A DNA stretch of 5,466 nt, from positions 1-5,466 of the forward strand of contig JADIND010000162.1 in NCBI GenBank assembly GCA_017694215.1. The letters are read 5' to 3'. The position numbers were made by a program, and so were the translations under genes. This document shows positions 1-4,934 of the stretch, piece by piece. This stretch comes from Candidatus Scatousia excrementipullorum. Lineage in GTDB: Bacteria; Cyanobacteriota; Vampirovibrionia; Gastranaerophilales; Gastranaerophilaceae. Below the pieces are notes generated by a model. That model did not search any database. It saw only the letters and a list, made by a program, of their open reading frames with translations, and had not been told where the DNA came from. The stretch's first letter is position 1; each line of letters opens with the position of its first letter.

Positions 1-1184
1 TTATTTTTGCGGGTAATGACAATTTTGGCGGAAATCTTGACGAAAATTCTTTTATTGGAAAATTTTTCTCAAAATCTCTGGAAAGTAAGGAAACTAAACA
101 AAAAGCTGAATTTTCTTGGCCTTTTGGACTAAAAAGACAAAATATTCTGATTCTCGGCGTTGATGCAAGCGAAAATCCTGACGATTTATGGACCGGAACA
201 AGAACAGATACTATAATTCTTGTGAATATTGATCCTAAAACAAAGTCAATTAATGCTATATCTATTCCGCGTGACAGTAAGGTTTATCTGCCTGAAGGAC
301 ATGGCGTGCAAAAAATAAATTCTGCTCATGCTATAGGCGGAGTCGGTATGACTATTGAAACTGTTGAAAAAACTCTCGGTGTCAGAATTGACAGATATAT
401 AATGGTACATGATGCCGCTGTCAAGGCTATTGTTGAGGCTCTTGGCGGTATTGATGTATATGTTGAAAAACCTATGCATTATCACGATTATTCCGGACAT
501 TTGCATATTGATTTGTCTAAAGGTTTGCACAGGCTTTCTCCAACGGAGGCCGTAGGGTATTTGAGATTCCGTCACGATGCTCTCGGTGATATCGGAAGAA
601 CGCAGCGTCAGCAATGGTTCCTGAGAGGCCTCTTGGATGAACTTAAAAAGCCAGAAACGATTGCAAAACTTCCTGATATAATATCGGTTGCAAATAAATA
701 TATTAAAACCAATATGTCTGTTTATGAGTTGTCGCAGTATGCAGGACTGGCAAAACATATTGATATGGATAAAATAGAAGTTTCGATGCTTCCGGGTTCC
801 CCTAACAAAAAAGGTTATATAAGTTACTGGATTATTGATCCTGAAAAATCTCAGGAAGTTATAAACAGATTAATTTACCGTGAAAAAGTTCAGCAGGATG
901 AAACAAAACAGTTTACTGCAGGACTGATGTATTCTGAAAATAATACAGCAGAAGCTCAGCAGATTAAAACAGAACTTGAAACGGCTGGTATTAATATTGC
1001 CTGTACCGGACACCTTTCACGGACACATACTCAGTTTATTGCACATTCAAAGTTTGTTACACTTGATTATTATAATCATTTAAAAAAGCAGGTTCCATCA
1101 ATATCCGGTTTCCAGTTCGTTTATGAACCGGTAAACTATATGTGCGGCGAAACGGATTTTACTATTGTAGTTGCCGGCAGATAA
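1..1184 (+). CDS. LytR-CpsA-Psr (LCP) family glycopolymer ligase, 5' end outside window
   Basis: LCP enzymes sit in the membrane with the catalytic domain outside and move undecaprenyl-linked glycopolymers onto peptidoglycan. The reading frame is open from base 3 with no stop, so the gene starts upstream; the GTG at 222 lies inside the conserved core and is an internal valine. Numbering from base 3, 393 residues are visible. The LCP domain spans about 47-215: 'NILILGVD' (about 48-55), 'GTRTDTIILVNIDP' (65-78), 'SIPRD' (87-91), 'KINSAHAIGG' (104-113) and 'RFRHDALGDIGRTQRQQ' (188-204). These hold the Arg/Asp residues that bind the pyrophosphate lipid and metal. About 300-393 resembles the LytR C-terminal (LytR_C) domain, ending 'DFTIVVAGR'. 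The N-terminal membrane anchor is not in the window. The gene ends with its own hairpin terminator and is not co-transcribed with lemA. The family is secure; which polymer it attaches cannot be read. Confidence 0.92.
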   Translation, partial: IFAGNDNFGGNLDENSFIGKFFSKSLESKETKQKAEFSWPFGLKRQNILILGVDASENPDDLWTGTRTDTIILVNIDPKTKSINAISIPRDSKVYLPEGHGVQKINSAHAIGGVGMTIETVEKTLGVRIDRYIMVHDAAVKAIVEALGGIDVYVEKPMHYHDYSGHLHIDLSKGLHRLSPTEAVGYLRFRHDALGDIGRTQRQQWFLRGLLDELKKPETIAKLPDIISVANKYIKTNMSVYELSQYAGLAKHIDMDKIEVSMLPGSPNKKGYISYWIIDPEKSQEVINRLIYREKVQQDETKQFTAGLMYSENNTAEAQQIKTELETAGINIACTGHLSRTHTQFIAHSKFVTLDYYNHLKKQVPSISGFQFVYEPVNYMCGETDFTIVVAGR

Positions 1185-1190
1185 GATTTT

Positions 1191-1247
1191 AAATTTAACA
1201 AAAATCCTGATTTGTTTTATGCATTTCAGGATTTTTTTGTTAAATTC
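1191..1247 (+). terminator. Intrinsic terminator of the LCP gene
   Basis: Long imperfect inverted repeat starting 7 bases after the LCP stop. The left arm 1191-1210 (AAATTTAACAAAAATCCTGA) pairs with 1226-1247. The GC-richer tip is ATCCTGA/TCAGGAT, with a 15-base loop and a 2-base bulge in the A/T tract. A run of seven T follows the tip (1232-1238). The A-rich left arm means it could also work on the other strand. Confidence 0.8.
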
Positions 1248-1276
1248 TTTACAAAACTTAAAAAATATGTTATAGT
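1248..1276 (+). promoter_or_regulatory. Sigma70-type promoter of lemA, extended -10
   Basis: The -35 box is TTTACA (1248-1253), followed by a 17-base spacer and the -10 box TATAGT (1271-1276). TG at 1268-1269 makes an extended -10. The expected start of transcription is near 1283, giving a leader of about 24 bases with a GGAGAGAG ribosome site at 1295-1302. It lies directly after the LCP terminator, so lemA is an independent unit. Confidence 0.75.
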
Positions 1277-1306
1277 TTATTCGTTACATAATATGGAGAG
1301 AGATTT

Positions 1307-1906
1307 ATGAATAATGCAATTTTCTTGTCTAACCCCGGAACATTAATAATGATTGTTCTTGGTGTTTTAATTTTGTTGTGGGCTTATTCAATTTATGTTT
1401 CTTTAATAAAGAAAAAGAATAAGGCCAAAGAAGCTTTTTCAAGTATCGATGTACAGTTGAAAAAACGTTATGACTTAATTCCGAATGTGTTATTTATAGC
1501 AAACAAGTTTATGGAACATGAAAGAGGTTTGCTGGATGATATTACACGTCTTCGTGCACAGGCTGCAAAATTGCCTGCAGAGTTGAGTAATGCAGAGCAG
1601 ACCCTTAATCTTGATAAAGAAATAACTACAAAAATGGGTCAGTTAATGGTTAACGTGGAAAATTATCCGCAGCTAAAATCCGATCAGACAATGATTCAGG
1701 CAATGCAGACATACAACGAACAGGAAGAACATATTGCTGCAGCAAGAAGATTCTACAACTCTGCAGTTTTGGAATTAAACAATGCCGTTGAAATTTTCCC
1801 GAGTTCACTGATAGCATCAATGCTTAATATCAAGCAACTTCCGTTCTTTGAGGTTGCAAATGAAGCGGAGCGTCAGGCTATTGATGCAAGTAAGTATTTT
1901 AAATAA
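1307..1906 (+). CDS. lemA: LemA family membrane protein
   Basis: LemA proteins are widespread small membrane-anchored helical proteins; their biochemical role is not settled. This one has 199 residues, normal for the family. There is one membrane segment near the N-terminus (about 11-33, 'GTLIMIVLGVLILLWAYSIYVSL'), then a basic stretch (KKKNK) and a long helical domain. Family hallmarks are 'FSSIDVQLKKRYDLIPN' (about 44-60), 'HERGLLDDITRLRAQA' (71-86), 'NYPQLKSDQTMIQAMQ' (118-133) and 'AAARRFYNSAVLELNNAVEIFPSSLIA' (144-170). The ATG at 1307 is fixed by GGAG at 1295-1298, 8 bases upstream. It stands alone between a promoter and a terminator. The TPM/YgcG-type or HtpX partners often found beside lemA are absent here. 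Family assignment is firm; function is not. Confidence 0.93.
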   Translation: MNNAIFLSNPGTLIMIVLGVLILLWAYSIYVSLIKKKNKAKEAFSSIDVQLKKRYDLIPNVLFIANKFMEHERGLLDDITRLRAQAAKLPAELSNAEQTLNLDKEITTKMGQLMVNVENYPQLKSDQTMIQAMQTYNEQEEHIAAARRFYNSAVLELNNAVEIFPSSLIASMLNIKQLPFFEVANEAERQAIDASKYFK

Positions 1907-1914
1907 AAATAAGG

Positions 1915-1942
1915 AAAGCGGCTTTTAAAAAGCCGCTTTTTT
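1915..1942 (+). terminator. Intrinsic terminator of lemA
   Basis: AAAGCGGCTT (1915-1924) pairs perfectly with AAGCCGCTTT (1930-1939) around a 5-base loop, and T continues to 1942. It starts 8 bases after the lemA stop codon, a textbook rho-independent terminator. The -35 region of any promoter for the following tRNA would have to overlap this hairpin. Confidence 0.9.
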
Positions 1943-1964
1943 GTGATAGAATAAATTCAGACAG

Positions 1965-2038
1965 GCGTTTGTAGCTCAGTTGAATAGAGTGTCGCTCTCC
2001 GAAGGCGAAGGTCGCGGGTTTGACTCCCGCCAAACGCA
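1965..2038 (+). tRNA. tRNA-Arg, anticodon CCG
   Basis: A 74-base cloverleaf. The acceptor is GCGTTTG (1965-1971) with CAAACGC (2031-2037) and discriminator A2038. The D stem is 1974-1977/1987-1990 with one G-T pair. The anticodon stem is TCGCT (1992-1996)/GGCGA (2004-2008) around loop CTCCGAA, so the anticodon CCG (1999-2001) reads CGG. The T stem GCGGG/CCCGC encloses loop TTTGACT (2019-2025). CCA is not encoded. Oddity: position 56, C in almost all tRNAs, is T2021, and the D-loop AGTTGAATA has A1983 at position 19 instead of G. A19-U56 would restore the tertiary pair. A20, used in arginine identity in E. coli, is kept (A1984). A weak -10 (TAGAAT, 1947-1952) lies upstream without a clear -35. 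Confidence 0.93.
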
Positions 2039-2048
2039 GTGATATAAT
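2020..2048 (+). promoter_or_regulatory. Candidate promoter overlapping the 3' end of tRNA-Arg(CCG)
   Basis: TTGACT (2020-2025, inside the T-loop of the tRNA) is 17 bases from TATAAT (2043-2048, just past the tRNA). Box match and spacing are near ideal. It would start transcription near 2055 and drive tRNA-Arg(CCT), with a hairpin in its leader. The -35 exists only because the T-loop reads TTTGACT rather than the usual TTCGACT seen in the next tRNA. Activity is inferred from the sequence alone. Confidence 0.45.
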
Positions 2049-2082
2049 AGAAACGGTTGACAGCCGGTTAAAATATAACCAA

Positions 2083-2102
2083 CAGGGGAGTTAGCTCCCC
2101 TG
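2083..2102 (+). terminator. Hairpin between the two tRNA genes, possible weak terminator
   Basis: CAGGGGAG (2083-2090) and CTCCCCTG (2095-2102) form a perfect 8-bp stem with a TTAG tetraloop. It is followed by ATTTATAAAT rather than a true T run, so termination would be weak. It may end the tRNA-Arg(CCG) transcript, act as a processing landmark, or fold in the leader of the second tRNA. Confidence 0.5.
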
Positions 2103-2112
2103 ATTTATAAAT

Positions 2113-2186
2113 GGCTTTGTAGCTCAGTAGGATAGAGCGACGGTTTCCTAAACCGGTGGTCGCGGGTTCGACTCCCGCCAAGGCCA
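2113..2186 (+). tRNA. tRNA-Arg, anticodon CCT
   Basis: A 74-base cloverleaf. The acceptor is GGCTTTG (2113-2119) with CAAGGCC (2179-2185), including one T-G pair, and discriminator A2186. The D stem is GCTC/GAGC around AGTAGGATA, with normal G18-G19 and A20. The anticodon loop TTCCTAA (2145-2151) gives anticodon CCT (2147-2149), reading AGG. The outermost anticodon-stem pair (A2140/G2156) is a mismatch. The T arm GCGGG-TTCGACT-CCCGC is standard. CCA is not encoded. The 23 bases 2159-2181 equal 2011-2033 of the CCG tRNA except for one base (C56), so the two genes are close relatives. Confidence 0.93.
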
Positions 2187-2228
2187 TTTTATTCTGGGAA
2201 AAACAGATAAGCGGAGGCGAACACTAAT

Positions 2229-2287
2229 TTGGCTCTGAACTGTGATAATTTCTGTTTGCTGCAATGCTTGACGTTTCAGAATGACAT
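2229..2287. repeat. Degenerate REP-like palindromic intergenic element
   Basis: The right end TTCAGAATGACAT (2275-2287) matches TTCAGGGTGACAT (4702-4714) at 11 of 13 bases. The left end (about 2229-2246, TTGGCTCTGAACTGTGAT) is an imperfect inverted copy of the right end. This is the usual build of short 'TGTCA-N2-CTGAAC...' hairpin repeats that I recall from intergenic DNA of various bacteria. This copy is eroded. Its right half contains the -35 box of the next promoter. Confidence 0.4.
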
Positions 2288-2296
2288 AAATATATT
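2268..2296 (+). promoter_or_regulatory. Sigma70-type promoter of the 130-residue orphan gene
   Basis: TTGACG (2268-2273), a 17-base spacer and TATATT (2291-2296). The predicted start near 2303 gives a leader of about 75 bases before the ATG at 2378. The -35 lies in the repeat-like element, so the promoter may have been brought or shaped by it. Confidence 0.6.
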
Positions 2297-2377
2297 TTAT
2301 TAAGAACCTTTAAAATTTTAATGAAAATAGCAAAAAAATATATTTACCTTTTTTATACTCTAGAAAAGGAGAAAATA

Positions 2378-2770
2378 ATGCAGATAAATTTTAACCCTCA
2401 TATTAATAACAAGCCGGCATTCAATGCAAAATTGAAATTAAATTCACCGGAACTTAAAACTGCTTTTGCAAAAGAATTTATCGCCAGTGAACAAAAAAGC
2501 TGGAGCAATCTAAGAGAAAATATAATAAAATTTAAGTTGATGTTTCCGTCTGATATTGTTGAAGCTGCTCTAAAGCCTACAGGGCACAACACTGCGGAAT
2601 TGGAAGTATTAAATCCTCAAACAATGCACATTAAATCATTTGAAGCTGTTGAAAAAGGTAATTTTATGAATGATACCTTTAACAGAATGTTTGAATTCCT
2701 TACCGGTAATAGTTATGAAACTAAAAAGTTTTGGACTGATGATGTTGCCAAGGATTTGTTTGTAAAATAG
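2378..2770 (+). CDS. Small orphan protein with 'NNKPAFNAKL' N-terminus
   Basis: 130 residues, soluble-looking, function not recognised. An ATG at 2321 would add 19 residues, but the ATG at 2378 has an excellent ribosome site, AAGGAG at 2366-2371, six bases upstream. It also gives the sensible N-terminus 'MQINFNPHINNKPAFNAKLKL'. The 'N-x-P-x-F-x-A-K' pattern right after the start is one I associate with many short proteins of Gastranaerophilales; this is recollection, not a search. The remainder is mixed helix/strand with 'FAKEFIASEQKSWSNLRENIIKF' (about 30-52) and 'FNRMFEFLTGNSYETKKFW' (about 101-119). No signal peptide, membrane segment or cysteine is present. It has its own promoter and faces the accessory gene at 2991-4424, with a shared bidirectional terminator about 190 bases past its stop. 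Confidence 0.8.
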   Translation: MQINFNPHINNKPAFNAKLKLNSPELKTAFAKEFIASEQKSWSNLRENIIKFKLMFPSDIVEAALKPTGHNTAELEVLNPQTMHIKSFEAVEKGNFMNDTFNRMFEFLTGNSYETKKFWTDDVAKDLFVK

Positions 2771-2797
2771 CAGCTATAGTTCATGAATAAGTTGGCT

Positions 2798-2850
2798 AAT
2801 ATTATTAGGGCAGGGTTGAAATTTTCGGAAATATCATTTATAATATTATT
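2798..2850 (-). pseudogene. Decayed copy of part of the 2991-4424 gene
   Basis: Bases 2811-2849 match 3464-3502, inside the neighbouring minus-strand gene, at 36 of 39 positions and in the same orientation. Weaker likeness continues to about 2798. Read on the minus strand, the copy encodes 'NIINDISENFNP', against 'NIINNNSENINP' in the gene. The surrounding frame is open from about 2973 down to a stop at 2713-2715, but it has no credible start codon or ribosome site and runs into the orphan gene. It is most simply a fragment left from a second copy of the gene. A dispersed repeat captured by the gene is the alternative. Confidence 0.5.
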
Positions 2851-2956
2851 GGGTTCTGTTTCGAGCGCTCGGTTTTGGTTCGAGTATGCAGGAGTAGAAC
2901 CTACTTCTTTTATCTGATAAAAATCATTCCATTTTGGTTTAATATAAAATTTAATA

Positions 2957-2990
2957 AAAACGGAGTAAATAAATTACTCCGTTTTAGTTT
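2957..2990. terminator. Bidirectional terminator between convergent genes
   Basis: AAAACGGAGTAA (2957-2968) pairs perfectly with TTACTCCGTTTT (2974-2985) around ATAAA, a 12-bp stem. Leftward it ends in a T tract (complement of 2956-2960) directly after the stop of the 477-residue gene. Rightward it is followed by GTTTTAGTTTTT, so it can also stop transcripts from the orphan gene. Confidence 0.85.
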
Positions 2991-4424
2991 TTAAACCGAG
3001 CGATAATACCCTCTTACTTTCGTACCGTCGCTTCTGGTGTAAGGTCTTACATATACAAGCCCGCCGCCGTGCGTACTTGCAAGTTCTAAGTCTGATTCAT
3101 AAGGAATTCCGATACTTTTCAACTGTGCCATTATGGCAGGTTCGTTTCCGGTATATTCATCACTTGACATTTGAGAGATTGCTTCACGTGAAAAAATTTT
3201 TCCGTCACCTGTTTCAGGATTTATGTAGCCGGAATAGTTAACCTGATGAGCCTTTGGCCTTATAAGACCATCTCTTAGCTGCTGCTCTATAATTGGAATA
3301 TTTTCCTGAAATTCATCAGGTGGCATTTTTTTTATGTTATGAGGAGTAAAGATTTGGTTGCCATTTTTATCAACATTCATTTCTACACTGCCCTCAAGTA
3401 AAAATGAAGGCTGGTTAGCGTTTTGAAGATTTTGTAATATTTGCGGCGGGATTATCATAGGAACAGGGTTGATATTTTCGGAATTATTATTTATAATATT
3501 ATATGGATTCCCAAGAGCATCCGTGCTAGTAGCATGTGACCTGCTCTTGTGAGTATCCTTCAGGATATCTTCTTTGGAGCCCGGGCTTGTAGCCTGTGGT
3601 GTACCATTGAAGGTATCCTTTGTTATATAATATCTTTTGTGCCCATCTTTTAATACTTCTACGTAGTGTATTCCGTTTTGACCTTGATATAACTCATAAT
3701 GATTAACCAGCGGTTTTTGATGTGGCTTTAAATTTGGAACGTTAGGCAATCGTTTTGCATTTTTTATATCTTTAATCAGTTCAGGATAGTTTTGACCCTG
3801 TTTTGGATTCCAGCGAAGTTGTTCCTGAATACCACGTTTAGAAAAATTAATACTGCCATTTCCGTCCAAAATTATTTCTTGAATATAATCTTTATAAAAA
3901 TCTTTAACATCTTGTGTATATTGTTTCCTTATGTCCTTAGGCAATAAATCAATATCTCCGTAATTTTTCAAAGATTGTCCTCGAACAAACCGTTCAGTCT
4001 GACCTGCTATATTTCCTCCTATGATTCCTAATATTATCCCAAGCCCAGCATCATGTAAACCCGTGAACAAAGGATTTTTATCTTCAATCAGCCCTCTGCC
4101 GGCTCCAAAAACCGTGCCTGAAGTCAGCCCCGAAGCTGCACTTGCTCCTATTTCTTGAGCTAGCTTTCTACCTAAAGTTTTTTGTAATAAGTTTCTACCT
4201 GCGGAAGCTCCTAATCTCCCTGCCCCTCCGAACGGTATGGCGGCACTACCGATTTCAAGAGCGGCCCCTGCCCATTTTTTCACTAAATAGTTTCTTAAAT
4301 CTTTTTCCAGTTTTTTGTTGTAATTTCCGTAAGCATCTTTTATCATTCTGATTTTCTCTTCCGGTGATAGATTATGATTTTCCCAGATGCCTTCTAAATA
4401 CTCTTTCGGCGTAGCGTTTTGCAT
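2991..4424 (-). CDS. 477-residue multidomain accessory protein, possible LPD3/BECR-like domain and repeated C-terminal module
   Basis: Exact function not recognised. Order seen: 1-50 charged helical ('LSPEEKIRMIKDAYGNYNKK'). 52-145 is Gly/Ala-rich and hydrophobic ('SAAIPFGGAGRLGASAG', 'GLGIILGIIGGNIAG'), as in phage or toxin-delivery proteins. About 183-270 ('INFSKRGIQEQL' ... 'NHYELYQGQNGIHYVEVLKDGHKRYYITK') resembles phage polyvalent-protein domains of the LPD3/BECR type; weak, from memory. 271-345 is a low-complexity N/S/P/Q linker. Two copies of a ~34-residue module follow (about 349-389 and 399-440, 'IF-x5-I-x2-M-x2-DE[FY]-x2-N-x-P'). The tail is 'GGGLVYVRPYTRSDGTKVRGYYRS' from 454. No signal peptide or cysteine. 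The ATG has AAAGGAG (complement of 4434-4440) nine bases away. It is monocistronic, so no immunity partner is adjacent. A nuclease or toxin role is only a hypothesis; a phage or mobile-element structural/cargo protein is the main alternative. Confidence 0.6.
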   Translation of the reverse strand: MQNATPKEYLEGIWENHNLSPEEKIRMIKDAYGNYNKKLEKDLRNYLVKKWAGAALEIGSAAIPFGGAGRLGASAGRNLLQKTLGRKLAQEIGASAASGLTSGTVFGAGRGLIEDKNPLFTGLHDAGLGIILGIIGGNIAGQTERFVRGQSLKNYGDIDLLPKDIRKQYTQDVKDFYKDYIQEIILDGNGSINFSKRGIQEQLRWNPKQGQNYPELIKDIKNAKRLPNVPNLKPHQKPLVNHYELYQGQNGIHYVEVLKDGHKRYYITKDTFNGTPQATSPGSKEDILKDTHKSRSHATSTDALGNPYNIINNNSENINPVPMIIPPQILQNLQNANQPSFLLEGSVEMNVDKNGNQIFTPHNIKKMPPDEFQENIPIIEQQLRDGLIRPKAHQVNYSGYINPETGDGKIFSREAISQMSSDEYTGNEPAIMAQLKSIGIPYESDLELASTHGGGLVYVRPYTRSDGTKVRGYYRSV

Positions 4425-4520
4425 AAAATTCTTCTCCTTTCTTTTTCATTACAAATAGAGGTATTGATTAGATACCCTTTTGCCTGTGCTACTTATATTT
4501 CGTATTTATTGTATTAATCT

Positions 4521-4550
4521 ATTATATCATTTGGTGTAAAAATCCGTCAA
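4521..4550 (-). promoter_or_regulatory. Strong promoter of the 477-residue accessory gene
   Basis: On the minus strand: TTGACG (complement of 4545-4550), an 18-base spacer and TATAAT (complement of 4521-4526), with TG one base before the -10 giving an extended -10. The start is expected near 4513, with a leader of about 90 bases. A 20-bp palindrome lies immediately upstream of the -35. Confidence 0.75.
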
Positions 4551-4555
4551 TCTTC

Positions 4556-4575
4556 AGAATTTATATATAAATTCT
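4556..4575. promoter_or_regulatory. 20-bp perfect palindrome upstream of the -35, candidate operator
   Basis: AGAATTTATA (4556-4565) is followed directly by its exact reverse complement (4566-4575). It sits 5 bases beyond the -35 of the minus-strand promoter, roughly -43 to -62, a usual place for an activator or UP-type element. It is all A/T apart from the two G/C pairs, so chance cannot be dismissed. Confidence 0.4.
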
Positions 4576-4647
4576 CACTAACTAATTAAACATTGTTATG
4601 CTGAACAGGCCACAAAATCTCTTGAAACGAACTTAAACCGATTTTTT

Positions 4648-4713
4648 TCACCTGCCAGGGGTTTCATCAGTATCTCATAAGTAATTTGACACTGAAACAG
4701 GTTCAGGGTGACA
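4648..4713. repeat. REP-like imperfect hairpin element
   Basis: The left arm 4648-4674 (TCACCTGCC...GTATC) is an imperfect reverse complement of the right arm 4688-4713 (GACACTGAAAC...GGTGACA), around a 13-base loop. Pairing blocks include TCACC/GGTGA, TTTCA/TGAAA and GT-A-TC/GACAC. A further half-unit, TGTTATGCTGAAC (4594-4606), resembles the outer end. The right end is shared with 2275-2287. It lies between the divergent promoters of the accessory gene and gdx. Confidence 0.45.
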
Positions 4714-4737
4714 TGTCTGAGTTTTTTTGTTGTGTGC

Positions 4738-4765
4738 TTGTCTATAAATACTTTTATGCTACAAT
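4738..4765 (+). promoter_or_regulatory. Promoter of the guanidine riboswitch-gdx unit
   Basis: The -10 is TACAAT (4760-4765), with TG at 4757-4758 as an extended -10. The -35 is TTGTCT (4738-4743), weak, with a 16-base spacer. The start is expected near 4772, about 17 bases before the riboswitch P1 stem. AATTCTT/AAGAATT (4763-4769 and 4775-4781) is a perfect inverted repeat over the -10 and start point; it could be an operator or a 5' hairpin in the RNA. Confidence 0.55.
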
Positions 4766-4788
4766 TCTTTTAACAAGAATTAAAAAAA

Positions 4789-4882
4789 AGTTTTCTAGGG
4801 TTCCGCGGTAAATTCCGGCAGGTCCGAGAGAAAACTCACGGATAACTTTTCCGTGTACACGGAGGGATAAAAGCCCGGGAGA
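4789..4882 (+). ncRNA. Guanidine-I (ykkC) riboswitch aptamer
   Basis: A cis-acting RNA that binds guanidinium and turns on export genes. P1 is AGTTTTCT (4789-4796) with AGAAAACT (4829-4836), 8 perfect pairs. The strongly conserved ykkC blocks are present: CTAGGGTTCCG (4795-4805), GGTCCGAGAG (4821-4830), and ACACGGAGGGATAAAAG followed by CCCGGGAG up to 4881. The second hairpin is CACGGA/TCCGTG (4837-4842/4850-4855). The last conserved segment (4870-4881) is also the 5' arm of the terminator that follows, so ligand-stabilised aptamer and terminator exclude each other: guanidine should permit read-through into gdx. The downstream guanidinium exporter supports subtype 1 rather than the ppGpp or PRPP variants. 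Confidence 0.93.
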
Positions 4883-4908
4883 TAATAATTTATCTCCCGG
4901 GCTTTTTT
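4870..4908 (+). terminator. Riboswitch-controlled terminator before gdx
   Basis: AAAGCCCGGGAGATAA (4870-4885) pairs perfectly over 16 bases with 4890-4905 around TAAT, and the T run extends to 4908. The 5' arm uses the 3' conserved bases of the guanidine aptamer, so the terminator should form only without ligand. Confidence 0.92.
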
Positions 4909-4934
4909 ATGTAACAGATGAAAGGATTAAATAT

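Noticed and set aside
222..224. GTG as start of the LCP gene
   Set aside because: The conserved LCP residues NILILGVD and GTRTDT are encoded in the same open frame before it, so it is an internal codon.
246..758. 170-codon open frame on the minus strand
   Set aside because: It lies wholly antisense to the conserved LCP catalytic domain and has no ribosome site; its residues are the complement of conserved LCP motifs.
2321..2377. Upstream ATG adding 19 residues to the orphan gene
   Set aside because: No Shine-Dalgarno sequence precedes 2321, whereas AAGGAG sits six bases before the ATG at 2378. The added residues (KIAKKYIYLFYTLEKEK) are what AT-rich leader DNA would give.
2877..2915. tRNA-like T arm on the minus strand (GTAGG-TTCTACT-CCTGC), possible attachment-site remnant
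   Set aside because: No matching 5' acceptor half, D arm or anticodon arm lies upstream, and loop position 57 is not a purine. Too little to call a tRNA fragment.
4142..4351. 69-codon plus-strand open frame
   Set aside because: Antisense to the Gly-rich part of the 477-residue gene, low-complexity Phe/Leu-rich, no ribosome site.
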